A DNA stretch of 38,686 nt from Oscillospiraceae bacterium (GCA_015068165.1 SVKZ01000008.1:1-38686); one strand, 5' to 3'. Positions 17,065 through 24,776 are shown, counted from the first letter of the stretch. Made by a program: numbers and translations. The notes: generated by a model from the letters alone, not told the origin.

Positions 17065-17093
17065 TTGCCGAAATACAAAAATCAGGGTATAGT
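17065..17093 (+). promoter_or_regulatory. sigma-A type promoter for rpoD
   Basis: TTGCCG and TATAGT with a 17-base spacer. Transcription would start near 17100, giving a leader of about 43 bases. Confidence 0.65.
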
Positions 17094-17142
17094 CATACGG
17101 TGTTGCGAAAAAACAAAAATACCGAACAAAGAGGGAAGTATC

Positions 17143-18291
17143 ATGGGGAATACAAAAAAGGTGGCCAAGGGCGCTGAGGATGCCCAGACAGCCATTCAGG
17201 CAATGATTGCACAAGCCAGAAAAGAAGGAATGATCCGCGCATCTGACTTGACGGCTGAGCTTGAAAAGCTGGATTTGACGCCTGAAAAGATCGAGGAGAT
17301 CTATGACCGCCTGGAGGCTATGAACATTCAGGTCATCAGCGCAGAGCTGGATTTGGACATTGGCGATGATTTGGACGGCTTGGGCGATGATCTTGCAGAT
17401 GGCGAGCTGGACAATCTGGAGGAAGAGATTCTGGTAGACCCGGTTGACCTGGCTGCGGAGTTTAACCTGGATGATCCGGTACGTATGTACCTGAAAGAAA
17501 TCGGTCAGATTCCGCTTTTGACAGCGGAAGAAGAAGTGGATTTGGCCAAGCGTGTCTCCGAAGGCGACCAGAAGGCCAAAAATAAGCTGACCGAGGCAAA
17601 CCTTCGCCTTGTTGTCTCTATTGCAAAGAAGTACTCCGGCCGCGGCCTTCACATTCTGGATTTGATTCAGGAAGGCAATACCGGTCTTATCCGTGCTGTT
17701 GACAAATTTGACTGGACAAAGGGAAACAAATTCTCTACATATGCCACCTGGTGGATCCGGCAGGCCATCACCCGCGCCATTGCGGATCAGGCCCGGACAA
17801 TCCGTGTGCCGGTGCATATGGTAGAGGTTATCAATAAGACCACCCGCTGCAACCGCAAATTGGTGCAGGAGTTGGGCAGAGAGCCTACTGTGGAAGAGAT
17901 TGCCGCAGAGCTGAATCTGCCGGTTGAAAAGATTATCGAGGCAAACCGCACCGCTGCGGATACCCTTTCTTTAGATACGCCTGTGGGTGATGAAGAAGAT
18001 ACCTCCATCGGCTCCTTCGTGGAAGACGAGCGCACACCCGGCCCTGCAGATGCCACTTCTAATGCTATGCTGGCAGAGGCACTGAAGGAAATTTTGGATA
18101 CGCTGACCGAGCGGGAAGCCGATGTTCTGCGTATGCGCTTTGGTATGTACGACGGTCGCACCCATACCCTGGAAGAGGTGGGTCAGAATTTTGGCGTTAC
18201 CCGTGAGCGTATTCGCCAGATTGAAAACAAGGCCATCCGCAAGCTGCGTCATCCCAGCCGCGCCAAGAAAATTAAGGACTTTTATTGCTAA
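17143..18291 (+). CDS. rpoD: primary RNA polymerase sigma factor (SigA/RpoD)
   Basis: The housekeeping sigma factor, 382 residues. Region 1.1 is short and acidic (residues 1-110). Region 1.2 is [20 protein letters not shown]. Region 2.3-2.4 contains [20 protein letters not shown], and region 4.2 contains [20 protein letters not shown]. The start ATG 17143 follows GAGGGA six bases upstream. No dnaG primase gene precedes it, although dnaG-rpoD is the common Firmicute order. It has its own promoter and a terminator shared with hisS. Confidence 0.97.
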   Translation: MGNTKKVAKGAEDAQTAIQAMIAQARKEGMIRASDLTAELEKLDLTPEKIEEIYDRLEAMNIQVISAELDLDIGDDLDGLGDDLADGELDNLEEEILVDPVDLAAEFNLDDPVRMYLKEIGQIPLLTAEEEVDLAKRVSEGDQKAKNKLTEANLRLVVSIAKKYSGRGLHILDLIQEGNTGLIRAVDKFDWTKGNKFSTYATWWIRQAITRAIADQARTIRVPVHMVEVINKTTRCNRKLVQELGREPTVEEIAAELNLPVEKIIEANRTAADTLSLDTPVGDEEDTSIGSFVEDERTPGPADATSNAMLAEALKEILDTLTEREADVLRMRFGMYDGRTHTLEEVGQNFGVTRERIRQIENKAIRKLRHPSRAKKIKDFYC

Positions 18292-18293
18292 TA

Positions 18294-18324
18294 AAAAGGC
18301 AGTGCCGTTTGGCACTGCCTTTTC
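18294..18324. terminator. bidirectional terminator between rpoD and hisS
   Basis: A perfect 13-base stem (AAAAGGCAGTGCC and complement) around a GTTT loop. The A and T flanks serve both directions between convergent genes. Confidence 0.92.
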
Positions 18325-18326
18325 CT

Positions 18327-19676
18327 TTAATTTTCCAAAATGATAGGGCCGGTGTATTTGCCGGAGAGAATGTGCGCTGCGGCTTCGTCTGCAGTCAAAA
18401 GGACTTGCTCGCCGGTAACCATATTTTTTACGGCGCATTTGCTTTGCGCCAGCTCGTCCTCGCCCAAAAGGATAATAAAGGGAACGCCCAGCTTGTCTGC
18501 ATAGGACATTTTTTGCTTGAATTTCTTCTGTTCGCCGTAAAGCTGCACCCGAATACCCTGGCTGCGGAGACTTTCAGCCAGAGAAATGGCGGGGGCAATA
18601 TCCTCTGTCATCGGTAGCACCAGCACATCGGCGGGGGCGCAGGGAAGCTCCGGATTAAGAAGACCCTGCTCGTCCAGCACATAGAACAGACGGGTCAAAC
18701 CAATGGAAATGCCCACGCCGGGAAGCTGACGGTCGGTGTAGTAACCAGCCAAGTCGTCATACCGGCCACCGGAGCAGACAGAGCCAATCTCCGGATGATC
18801 CAAAAGGGTGGTTTCATAAACCGTGCCGGTGTAGTAGTCCAAACCCCGGGCAATGGTAAGATCCACTGCAAAATTATTTTCCGGAACGCCAAAAGCCGAG
18901 AGATTTCTGGTAACAGCGTTAAGCTCATCCAAGCCCTTGTCGAATAGCTCATTTTGTCCCCGGTAGCCTTCCAATGCGGTAAGAACCTGTTCGTTTGTAC
19001 CACGAATGGCAATAAACGATAACACCGCGTCGGCTTTCTCAGGGGAAATTTGCAAATCCTCTGTAAGGATTTTCCGGACTTTTTCTGCGCCGATTTTATC
19101 CAGCTTGTCCACCGTCCGCATCACATCGCCGCTTTGCTCGCTCAAGCTCTGCATCGCGTAGAAGCCGTTGAGAATCTTGCGGTTATTGACCCGAATTTGG
19201 AAGCGGGACAGGCCAAAACCGGTAAATGCCCGATAAATGATGGCGGGAATTTCCGCCTCGTTGAGAATGTCCAGCTTGGTGTCGCCGATAATGTCAATAT
19301 CTGCCTGATAAAATTCACGGAAACGGCCGCGCTGCGCCCGCTCGCCCCGGTAAACCTTGCTGATCTGGAAGCGGCGGAAGGGGAAGGCCAGCTCGTTTGC
19401 GTGGAGAGCAACATACTTTGCCAGAGGAACGGTCAGGTCAAACCGCAGAGCCAGGTCGTTGTCGCCCTTCTGGAAGCGGTAGATTTGCTTTTCTGTTTCA
19501 CCGCCGCCCTTGGCAAGGAGAATTTGGGCATCCTCAATGGCAGGCGTGTCCAGAGGGGCAAAGCCGTAAAGACCATAGGTGGTACGCAGGATCTCGGTCA
19601 TCCGCTCAAATTGCGCCTGCTTTTGGGGCAGGAGCTCCATAAAACCGGACAGAGTCCGGGGTTTAATTCTTTCCAT
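18327..19676 (-). CDS. hisS: histidyl-tRNA synthetase
   Basis: Charges tRNA(His). At 449 residues it is of normal length. Class II motif 2 is visible as FQISKVYRGERAQRGRFREFYQADID. The HisS-specific motif is ARGLDYYTGTVYE, and the C-terminal anticodon-binding domain covers about residues 350-440. ATG 19676 follows GGAGG seven bases upstream. A strong terminator stands between mgsA and hisS with only 60 bases of gap, so hisS is expressed by read-through or from an unseen promoter. No T-box is seen, and aspS, its common Firmicute neighbour, is absent. Confidence 0.96.
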   Translation of the reverse strand: MERIKPRTLSGFMELLPQKQAQFERMTEILRTTYGLYGFAPLDTPAIEDAQILLAKGGGETEKQIYRFQKGDNDLALRFDLTVPLAKYVALHANELAFPFRRFQISKVYRGERAQRGRFREFYQADIDIIGDTKLDILNEAEIPAIIYRAFTGFGLSRFQIRVNNRKILNGFYAMQSLSEQSGDVMRTVDKLDKIGAEKVRKILTEDLQISPEKADAVLSFIAIRGTNEQVLTALEGYRGQNELFDKGLDELNAVTRNLSAFGVPENNFAVDLTIARGLDYYTGTVYETTLLDHPEIGSVCSGGRYDDLAGYYTDRQLPGVGISIGLTRLFYVLDEQGLLNPELPCAPADVLVLPMTEDIAPAISLAESLRSQGIRVQLYGEQKKFKQKMSYADKLGVPFIILLGEDELAQSKCAVKNMVTGEQVLLTADEAAAHILSGKYTGPIILEN

Positions 19677-19693
19677 AAATGAACCTCCAAATT

Positions 19694-19728
19694 GAAAAGA
19701 AATGCCTTGCTGCCTTGGCAGCAAGGCA
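19694..19728 (-). terminator. intrinsic terminator between mgsA-like gene and hisS
   Basis: On the minus strand a perfect 12-base stem (TGCCTTGCTGCC and complement, two-base loop) is followed by TTTCTTTTC. It sits nine bases after the mgsA-like stop and ends about 17 bases before the hisS start, so it may act as an attenuator for hisS. Confidence 0.85.
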
Positions 19729-19736
19729 ATATTATC

Positions 19737-20150
19737 TTAATAACGGGTTTTATTGCGGTACATTTCCCGCCAGTCCAGATCGCCCCGTTGCAGACCCATA
19801 ATGGCAATCTCCGCACTGCCTAAGTTGGTGGCGATGGGGATGTTGTGCCGGTCGCAATGGCGGATGGTCTCCAACATCTGACTGTCATCTGCAACGTCAA
19901 TGGAGTTAGGGTCGCTGAAGAGGATGACAAGATCAATTTCATTATATGCAATACGGGCATTGATCTGCTGATGTCCGCCTTGCTTATGGGACAGCAGCAG
20001 AGAAATGGGCAGGCCTGTATTATCGGCGATGAGCCGACCGGTGGTTGCTGTGGCTAAAAGGTTATGCTTTGCCAGTATGCTTTTATAAGCTGTGCAAAAC
20101 TTAACCATCAGCTCTTTTTTCTTATCGTGGGCCAAAAATGCAATATTCAT
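19737..20150 (-). CDS. mgsA: methylglyoxal synthase-fold protein with altered active site
   Basis: A 137-residue protein clearly of the methylglyoxal synthase family, which makes methylglyoxal from dihydroxyacetone phosphate. The N-terminal IAFLAHDKKKELM, the phosphate-binding ATATTGRLI, and the C-terminal IPIATNLGSAE...RGDLDWREM match. However, the canonical SGPLGGDQQIGA loop reads SHKQGGHQQINA, so the catalytic Asp (Asp71 in E. coli) is His. The following FWDPL...PHDPD segment reads FSDPNSIDVADD, which loses the catalytic His. It may be inactive on the usual substrate or repurposed. The gene lies 18 bases after minD. The start at 20150 follows AGGAG. Confidence 0.85.
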   Translation of the reverse strand: MNIAFLAHDKKKELMVKFCTAYKSILAKHNLLATATTGRLIADNTGLPISLLLSHKQGGHQQINARIAYNEIDLVILFSDPNSIDVADDSQMLETIRHCDRHNIPIATNLGSAEIAIMGLQRGDLDWREMYRNKTRY

Positions 20151-20168
20151 AAAGAACACTCCTTTCGG

Positions 20169-20903
20169 TCAAAGACGGACAGGTACAGATTGCCCTGTAA
20201 TTCTTTTTGCAATTCTGCGGCAGGCTGCTGCTGCGCCGCCCCGGGATGCCCGGATCAGCGGCTGACCCTTTGCGGCGGCAAGGACCACATTTACATCCTC
20301 GGGTACGATACCAAGCAACGGAAGACCTGCCCGGTCCATAATATCGTCTACGGTAAGATCCATAGCCTCTGCGGTTCGCTTGTGGATACGGTTTACAATC
20401 AGCCGCATATTGGTTTTTCCCATTTGCTCCAGAATGTTTCCAGCTTGGGAAGCATCCCGAATGGAAGCAGGATCGGAGTTGGTAACCAGGATTACCCGGT
20501 CAGCATATTGGGCGGCTAAGGAAAAACCGGCTTCAATGCCTGCGGGGGCATCCAAAAATATGTAAGAAAACTGTTGTCGTGCTTGCTCTAAAAGACGGGC
20601 AAAGGCTTCAAAATCTACATCGGCGGCGCTACAGCCCATAGGGGCGGTAAGAAATTGCAGACCGGGGAAAAAGGGATGGGCCGTTGCCATGGTCAGGCTG
20701 TATTCCCCGCTATACACATCTGCAAAGGAAAGGGCACCTTCCTCTGAAAGGCCAAGGGCAATATCCAAATTCCGCAGACCTACATCACAATCAATACACA
20801 GCACCGTCTCTCCGAGATGGGCAAGGGAGGTAGCCAAGGCAGCGCAAACAGATGTTTTCCCTGTTCCGCCTTTGCCGGACAGAACGGCAATCAATTCGCC
20901 CAT
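20169..20903 (-). CDS. minD: MinD-like septum-site ATPase
   Basis: A 244-residue MinD/ParA-type ATPase. It has deviant Walker A GKGGTGKTSV near residue 10, switch I CIDCDVGLRNLDIALG and Walker B region FLDAPAGIEAGF. The NLDIALG and NRIHKR features fit MinD rather than ParA. MinD positions division through MinC. Neither minC nor minE is adjacent, and the C-terminus (AAAACRRIAKRITGQSVP) is a weak version of the membrane-targeting amphipathic helix. ATG 20903 is preferred over ATG 20909, which directly touches the GGGGG site. The mgsA-family gene follows. The minD-mgsA neighbourhood is known in Clostridia. Confidence 0.85.
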   Translation of the reverse strand: MGELIAVLSGKGGTGKTSVCAALATSLAHLGETVLCIDCDVGLRNLDIALGLSEEGALSFADVYSGEYSLTMATAHPFFPGLQFLTAPMGCSAADVDFEAFARLLEQARQQFSYIFLDAPAGIEAGFSLAAQYADRVILVTNSDPASIRDASQAGNILEQMGKTNMRLIVNRIHKRTAEAMDLTVDDIMDRAGLPLLGIVPEDVNVVLAAAKGQPLIRASRGGAAAACRRIAKRITGQSVPVRL

Positions 20904-20928
20904 AAACATTCCCCCTTATAATAAAGGA

Positions 20929-20957
20929 ATTATACCGTAATAATCCACAAAAGGCAA
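20929..20957 (-). promoter_or_regulatory. sigma-A type promoter for minD
   Basis: On the minus strand TTGCCT and TATAAT with a 17-base spacer lie 26 bases before the minD ATG. A small hairpin (AAAAGGC-AAG-GCCTTTT, 20949-20965) overlaps the -35 box. Bases 20970-21073 beyond it hold nothing that I recognise. Confidence 0.65.
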
Positions 20958-21073
20958 GGCCTTTTTACTAAAAAAACCATCCTATTTTATGGAAAAATAA
21001 CAAATCGGACAAGTTTTGAACGCATTACATATAGGTAATAAGTAAAAAAACATCGAAATGCACGAATTTACTA

Positions 21074-21102
21074 TTTACTTTTTCTGCAACATCGTATATG
21101 AT
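21074..21102 (+). promoter_or_regulatory. promoter of the folT-folC operon
   Basis: TTTACT and TATGAT with a 17-base spacer. The predicted start (about 21109) coincides with the 5' end of the THF aptamer. Confidence 0.7.
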
Positions 21103-21107
21103 AGGGG

Positions 21108-21208
21108 GGAACAGAGTAGGAGATCTCGCGTCAAGTGCTGCCAAAATGGGGAGTTGTCTGGCAGACGAAGGACTTGTCCGCGATGAGGTCTTCGCACCCG
21201 CTGCACCA
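21108..21208 (+). ncRNA. tetrahydrofolate (THF) riboswitch aptamer
   Basis: The segment carries the conserved words of the THF riboswitch in order: GAGTAGG, then CGCGTCAAGTG, ATGGGGAGTTG, a GACGAAGGAC...GTCC hairpin, GCGATGAGGT and CACCCGCTG. It binds reduced folates and usually represses transport. It stands in front of folT and folC, exactly the expected targets. The call rests on recalled consensus and context. A covariance-model search would confirm it. Confidence 0.88.
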
Positions 21209-21301
21209 TAATGGAGCCTTCCTTTATGCGAAGCGATACTCGGTCGGGTAACAGGCCTGCCACGATAGCGCTGCCTTTGTCCGCTGAAGGAAAAAATTAC
21301 T
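21209..21301 (+). other. structured leader segment between THF aptamer and terminator
   Basis: About 90 bases of leader that a simple aptamer-terminator switch would not need. CCTTC (21217-21221) and GCG (21228-21230) can pair with CGC (21282-21284) and GAAGG (21286-21290), enclosing the palindromic CAGGCCTG. TGCGAAG (21227-21233) is also complementary to CTTCGCA inside the aptamer (21190-21196), an alternative pairing. An open frame of 51 codons starts at ATG 21226 with GGAG nine bases before it and ends at 21381. No known RNA family is assigned. Confidence 0.45.
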
Positions 21302-21335
21302 CCCCTGCGCTTTTGCGCAAGGGGTTTTCTTTTTC
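21302..21335 (+). terminator. intrinsic terminator of the folT leader
   Basis: CCCCTGCGC and GCGCAAGGGG form a stem with a TTTT loop, followed by TTTTCTTTTTCTT. It lies about 50 bases before folT and is the likely folate-controlled stop. Confidence 0.85.
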
Positions 21336-21385
21336 TTCCGGGAAAGCAGGTGTCGTCAGGATCATCTTTTTAGGAGGCTGAAATT

Positions 21386-21952
21386 ATGCAAAATAAAAAG
21401 CGACTTATGGCAACGAAAACGCTTGCCTACTGTGCCTTATTGTCGGCACTTAGCGTGGTATTGGCGCGAATGATTATTCCAATGCTGGATTCTTCTACAC
21501 GCTTTTCTATTGAAGCAGTGCCTATTTTTATTGCCGGTATGTTATTTGGGCCTTTGGCCGGCGGTTTGGTGGGCTTTGTGGCAGATGCTACCGGTACACT
21601 GTTTTCCCCATACGGATTTAATCCGATTTTCTGTGTGCCGCCTATTCTATATGGCGTTTGCGGAGGTCTTTTCCGGCATTTCCTTTCCAAAGGGGTAACA
21701 ATTTCCCGGTTAACAGCAAGTCTTCTGCCTCCGGTGGTTTTTGGTTCTTTGCTATATCAAAGTATGACCCTTGCGATTGTATACCCCACAGGTACTTTTT
21801 TGCAGAGCTTTCTTTTGAAGCTCACTACACGATCCGTCCAGTTTGCAATAACAGGCGTTTTGGATGTGTTGGTAATCTATTTGCTGTTCAAATCCCGGAT
21901 CTTTACCAGAATGGGCCTGTGGCCTGCCAGAAAAAGACAGAATAAGGAGTAA
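21386..21952 (+). CDS. folT: ECF transporter S component, folate-specific FolT
   Basis: A 188-residue membrane protein with about six hydrophobic segments. The start (TLAYCALLSALSVVLARMI) and IEAVPIFIAGMLFGPLAGGLVGFVADATG match folate/tetrahydrofolate-type S components, which load onto a shared ECF energizing module encoded elsewhere. The THF riboswitch upstream and folC downstream fix the substrate as folate. AGGAGG lies eight bases before ATG. folC begins five bases after its stop. Confidence 0.93.
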   Translation: MQNKKRLMATKTLAYCALLSALSVVLARMIIPMLDSSTRFSIEAVPIFIAGMLFGPLAGGLVGFVADATGTLFSPYGFNPIFCVPPILYGVCGGLFRHFLSKGVTISRLTASLLPPVVFGSLLYQSMTLAIVYPTGTFLQSFLLKLTTRSVQFAITGVLDVLVIYLLFKSRIFTRMGLWPARKRQNKE

Positions 21953-21957
21953 CGACT

Positions 21958-23232
21958 ATGAATGTAAATGAAGCTATTGAGTATATCCATTCCGTTTTTT
22001 GGAAAGGCAGTATCCCTGGCTTGAGCCGCACCCAGGCGCTTCTTGCCAAAATGGGAAACCCCCAGGATGATCTGAAATTTATTCATATTGCCGGTACCAA
22101 TGGCAAGGGAAGCACTGCGGCGATGACTGCGTCTATTCTGCAGAAAGCAGGTTACCGCACCGGCCTGTACACTTCTCCTTACATTTACCGTTTCCACGAG
22201 CGTATGCAGATCAACGGAGAGCAAATCAGCGACGAGGATTTGGTGGAAATTACGGAATATGTTAAGCCTCTGGCAGATTCTATGGAGGAATGCCCCACAG
22301 AGTTTGAACTGGTGTGTTGCATTGCTTTTGAGTATTTTAAGCGGAAAAACTGTGATATTGTGGTTTTAGAGGTTGGTATGGGCGGCGAATTTGACGCCAC
22401 CAATGTGATAAGAACCCCTGAGGTGGCGGTGATTACCAATATCGGATTGGATCATACCGACGTATTGGGCGGCACTGTGGAAGAAATTGCCCGGACAAAG
22501 GCGGGTATCTTCAAGGAAAACGGCAATGCGGTTATTTACCGGGGAACTTCCTCTGTAGAGGCGGTTTTTGAAGAAATTTGTCTGCAGCGGAATGTTGCGC
22601 TGAAAAAGGCAAATTTTGCGGGTCTAAAGCTGAAATCCTTAGATTTATTCGGCCAGGTTTTTGACTGTGGCGAGAGAAAAAATATAACATTGCCCCTTTT
22701 GGGCAATCACCAGCTCCATAATGCATCGGTGGTACTGTCGGTGGCAGATACCCTTATTGAAAAGGGCTGGAAAATTACGGAGCAGAATATTTATGACGGT
22801 ATCCGGGAGGTTTCCTGGCCCGGGCGGTTTGATGTTGTTAGCCGCGATCCTTTGTTCATTATAGACGGAGGCCACAATCCCCAGTGTATTGAAGCGTTGG
22901 TAAAGAACATTGAGGATTACTTGGTTGGACGGAAGGTAGTGGCACTGACTGGTGTTTTGGCAGATAAGGACTATGGCGAAATGTATAAGCCCGTAATACC
23001 GTTGGTCAGCGAATTTGTGTGCATTACTCCGGATAATCCCCGAAAAATGGAAGCCTCTGACCTGGCGGCTTACTTGAAGGCGGCCGGTGCGAAAGCTACC
23101 GCTGCGGAAAGTACTGCTGACGGTGTACGCAAGGCAATTGCATTAGCGGGCAAGGGCGGTGCGATTTTGTGCTTTGGGTCTCTGTATTCTATTGGTGCAA
23201 TTCATGAAGGGTTAAAAGAAGTGCTTGCTTAA
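21958..23232 (+). CDS. folC: folylpolyglutamate synthase / dihydrofolate synthase
   Basis: Adds glutamates to imported or newly made folates, which keeps them in the cell. It is a 424-residue Mur-ligase-type enzyme. The P-loop is IHIAGTNGKGSTAAMTASIL (about residues 42-61). EVGMGGEFDATNVI and ITNIGLDHTDVLGGTVEEIA are the FolC signatures, and the C-terminal domain contains DGGHNP. It is the second gene of the THF-regulated operon. Whether it also acts as a dihydrofolate synthase cannot be judged here, and no other fol genes are nearby. Confidence 0.95.
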   Translation: MNVNEAIEYIHSVFWKGSIPGLSRTQALLAKMGNPQDDLKFIHIAGTNGKGSTAAMTASILQKAGYRTGLYTSPYIYRFHERMQINGEQISDEDLVEITEYVKPLADSMEECPTEFELVCCIAFEYFKRKNCDIVVLEVGMGGEFDATNVIRTPEVAVITNIGLDHTDVLGGTVEEIARTKAGIFKENGNAVIYRGTSSVEAVFEEICLQRNVALKKANFAGLKLKSLDLFGQVFDCGERKNITLPLLGNHQLHNASVVLSVADTLIEKGWKITEQNIYDGIREVSWPGRFDVVSRDPLFIIDGGHNPQCIEALVKNIEDYLVGRKVVALTGVLADKDYGEMYKPVIPLVSEFVCITPDNPRKMEASDLAAYLKAAGAKATAAESTADGVRKAIALAGKGGAILCFGSLYSIGAIHEGLKEVLA

Positions 23233-23253
23233 AAACCCTGTTAAAGGTATAAT
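23225..23253 (+). promoter_or_regulatory. promoter of the His-rich/cooT operon
   Basis: TTGCTT and TATAAT with a 17-base spacer. The -35 box overlaps the folC stop codon, and the start would be near 23260. Confidence 0.8.
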
Positions 23254-23278
23254 AAAAGAAAAATGCGAGGAGAATACT

Positions 23279-23710
23279 ATGCACATTCACGAAGACCACG
23301 TTGGCAATCACAGCCACGATCACGAACATAGCCATACCCACGAGCACACCCACGACGGTGTAGCCCACACCCATGAGCACAGCCATGCCCACAGCCACGA
23401 TCATATCCATCCCCACGATCACGACCATCTCCACGACGGCAATGCCTACCACGATCACAGCCACGGTTGCGAGGGAAGCTGTGCCTCCTGTGCATCTAAG
23501 TGCGAGCATACCCCGATGGAGGAGTTGATGGCCCTTATGACCTATATGGCAAACCACAATACTGCCCACGCAAACGAGCTGGCAGGTCTTGCCAAGCAAT
23601 TAGAGGAAATCGGCAGCCGCGCCGCTTACGAGCAGGTAATGGCCGCCGTCAGTGATTATGAAAAGGGAAATCTGCGGCTGCGCGCTGTGCTGGCAAGCCT
23701 GCAGAAGTAA
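23279..23710 (+). CDS. His/Cys-rich metal-binding protein (CooJ-like role inferred)
   Basis: A 143-residue protein. The first 62 residues contain 26 His in alternating H-x-H order with Asp, Glu, Ser and Thr. A four-Cys cluster follows (C64-x3-C68-x2-C71-x3-C75), then a predicted helical domain (residues 78-143, MEELMALMTYMANHN onward). Such a sequence should bind several divalent metal ions. The next gene encodes CooT, a nickel protein. In Rhodospirillum CooT is co-encoded with the His-rich CooJ, so a nickel store or chaperone is the favoured role (inference). Zinc or cobalt is possible. The start follows GAGGAG. Confidence 0.8.
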   Translation: MHIHEDHVGNHSHDHEHSHTHEHTHDGVAHTHEHSHAHSHDHIHPHDHDHLHDGNAYHDHSHGCEGSCASCASKCEHTPMEELMALMTYMANHNTAHANELAGLAKQLEEIGSRAAYEQVMAAVSDYEKGNLRLRAVLASLQK

Positions 23711-23719
23711 GGAGTTACT

Positions 23720-23911
23720 ATGTGTCTTTCTACCGTTTATAAAAATGACCGCAATCCCGAGTCCATCGTTATGAAAAATGTAATGCGGATCGAGTGCAAG
23801 GACGGCGCTGTGGTACTGACCGACCTGATGGACCGCACCGTTGCCATCGAGGGTAGGCTGGAATACGCCAACTTGGTAGAGGGCGTGGTCCTTGTAAAGG
23901 AAGCTGTTTAA
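23720..23911 (+). CDS. cooT: CooT family nickel-binding protein
   Basis: A 63-residue protein beginning MCLSTVYKND, the MC start that forms the metal site of the CooT family, followed by a small beta-rich fold (IECKDGAVVLTDLMDRTVAIEG). Characterised CooT is a dimeric nickel protein linked to carbon monoxide dehydrogenase maturation. It lies nine bases after the His-rich gene, and its stop overlaps the start of the exporter gene (TAATG), so the three are translated together. No CODH gene is in view. Confidence 0.85.
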   Translation: MCLSTVYKNDRNPESIVMKNVMRIECKDGAVVLTDLMDRTVAIEGRLEYANLVEGVVLVKEAV

Positions 23912-24375
23912 TGACAAAGTATCTGCTGGTCATTTTGATTTCTATGGTCCCCCTCATTGAACTGAGAGGCGCGGTACCCATCGCCATTGGCTATGGAATC
24001 GAACCGCTGATGGCGTTGGGAATCTGTACGGCAAGCAATATGGTCCCTGTGCCTATTATCTACTTTTTTGCACGGAAATTCCTCCTTTGGGGCAGCAAAC
24101 AGAAGTATATCGGCAAATTCTGCGCTTTTTTCGTAGAAAAAGGGGAAAAAGCAGGGCAGAAAATCGTAAAGAAAACCGGCCGCGGCGGCCTGTTTATGGC
24201 GCTGTTGCTGTTTGTGGGCATCCCTGTGCCGGGAACCGGCGCGTGGACAGGCACCCTTGCCGCCAGCTTTTTGAATATGGGCTTTAAGTCCACGGTAGCC
24301 GCCGTTTCTTTGGGCATTTTACTGGCAGGAATCATTATGGGTACGGCAAGCCTTGCCGTATTCGGTATATTTTAA
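23911..24375 (+). CDS. small multidrug-export family membrane protein (COG2426)
   Basis: A 154-residue integral membrane protein. The N-terminal VILISMVPLIELRGAVPIAI is the family signature, with further helices at about residues 30-55, 95-118 and 128-152 and the loop GIPVPGTGAWTGTLAASF. The family name (small multi-drug export) is historical, and no substrate is established. Overlap with cooT suggests a link to metal handling here, but this is only positional. It is followed 11 bases later by the HIT gene. Confidence 0.82.
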   Translation: MTKYLLVILISMVPLIELRGAVPIAIGYGIEPLMALGICTASNMVPVPIIYFFARKFLLWGSKQKYIGKFCAFFVEKGEKAGQKIVKKTGRGGLFMALLLFVGIPVPGTGAWTGTLAASFLNMGFKSTVAAVSLGILLAGIIMGTASLAVFGIF

Positions 24376-24386
24376 GGAGAAAAGCT

Positions 24387-24722
24387 ATGTGTATTTTTTG
24401 TAAAATCATCGCCGGGGAGATCCCGTCAGGCAAGGTCTACGAGGATGAGACCGTGTATGCCTTCCGGGATATTAATCCCCAAGCCCCTACCCATATTTTG
24501 GTAGTGCCGAAAACCCACATCGGCTCTGTAGCAGAGATAAATGCAGATAACAGCGCTGTGGTTGCCCATATTTTTGAGGTCATTGCCCAAATCGCCCGGG
24601 AAGAGGGATTGGGAAATGGCTACCGTGTGGTTTCCAACTGCGGCGCGGATGCCCGGCAGAGCGTTCAGCACCTGCATTTCCATATTTTAGGCGGCAGAGA
24701 GCTGACGGAGCAAATGGCGTAA
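24387..24722 (+). CDS. HIT family nucleotide hydrolase (HinT type)
   Basis: A 111-residue histidine-triad protein. It starts MCIFCKIIAGEIPSGKVYED, has RDINPQAPTHILVVPKTHI in the middle, and the HIT motif QHLHFHILGG near the C-terminus. HinT proteins hydrolyse purine nucleoside phosphoramidates. It has an AAGGAG site and is the last gene of the His-rich/cooT run before a repeat. Confidence 0.93.
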   Translation: MCIFCKIIAGEIPSGKVYEDETVYAFRDINPQAPTHILVVPKTHIGSVAEINADNSAVVAHIFEVIAQIAREEGLGNGYRVVSNCGADARQSVQHLHFHILGGRELTEQMA

Positions 24723-24776
24723 CAATTCATAATTCAAAATTACGAATTACAAATTGCAGACGCCGGTCCCTACAAA
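24721..24776 (-). repeat. dispersed AT-rich repeat, copy 2, with a GTAGGG fragment
   Basis: Shares AAATTACGAATTACAAATTG exactly with 10955-10996. It runs into GACGCCGGTCCCTAC, a reverse fragment that resembles the GTAGGG hairpin family but lacks the second arm. Confidence 0.65.

Noticed and set aside
21226-21275. Likeness of GGGTAACAGGCCTGCCAC to a cobalamin riboswitch B12 box
   Set aside because: The match is short, the rest of the roughly 200-base cobalamin aptamer is absent, and the neighbours are folate genes.
23279-23465. Treating the dense His codons as a tandem DNA repeat or CRISPR-like array
   Set aside because: The CAC/CAT spacing is two codons within one frame with a clear start, ribosome site and C-terminal domain. 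There are no spacers or direct repeats of CRISPR type.
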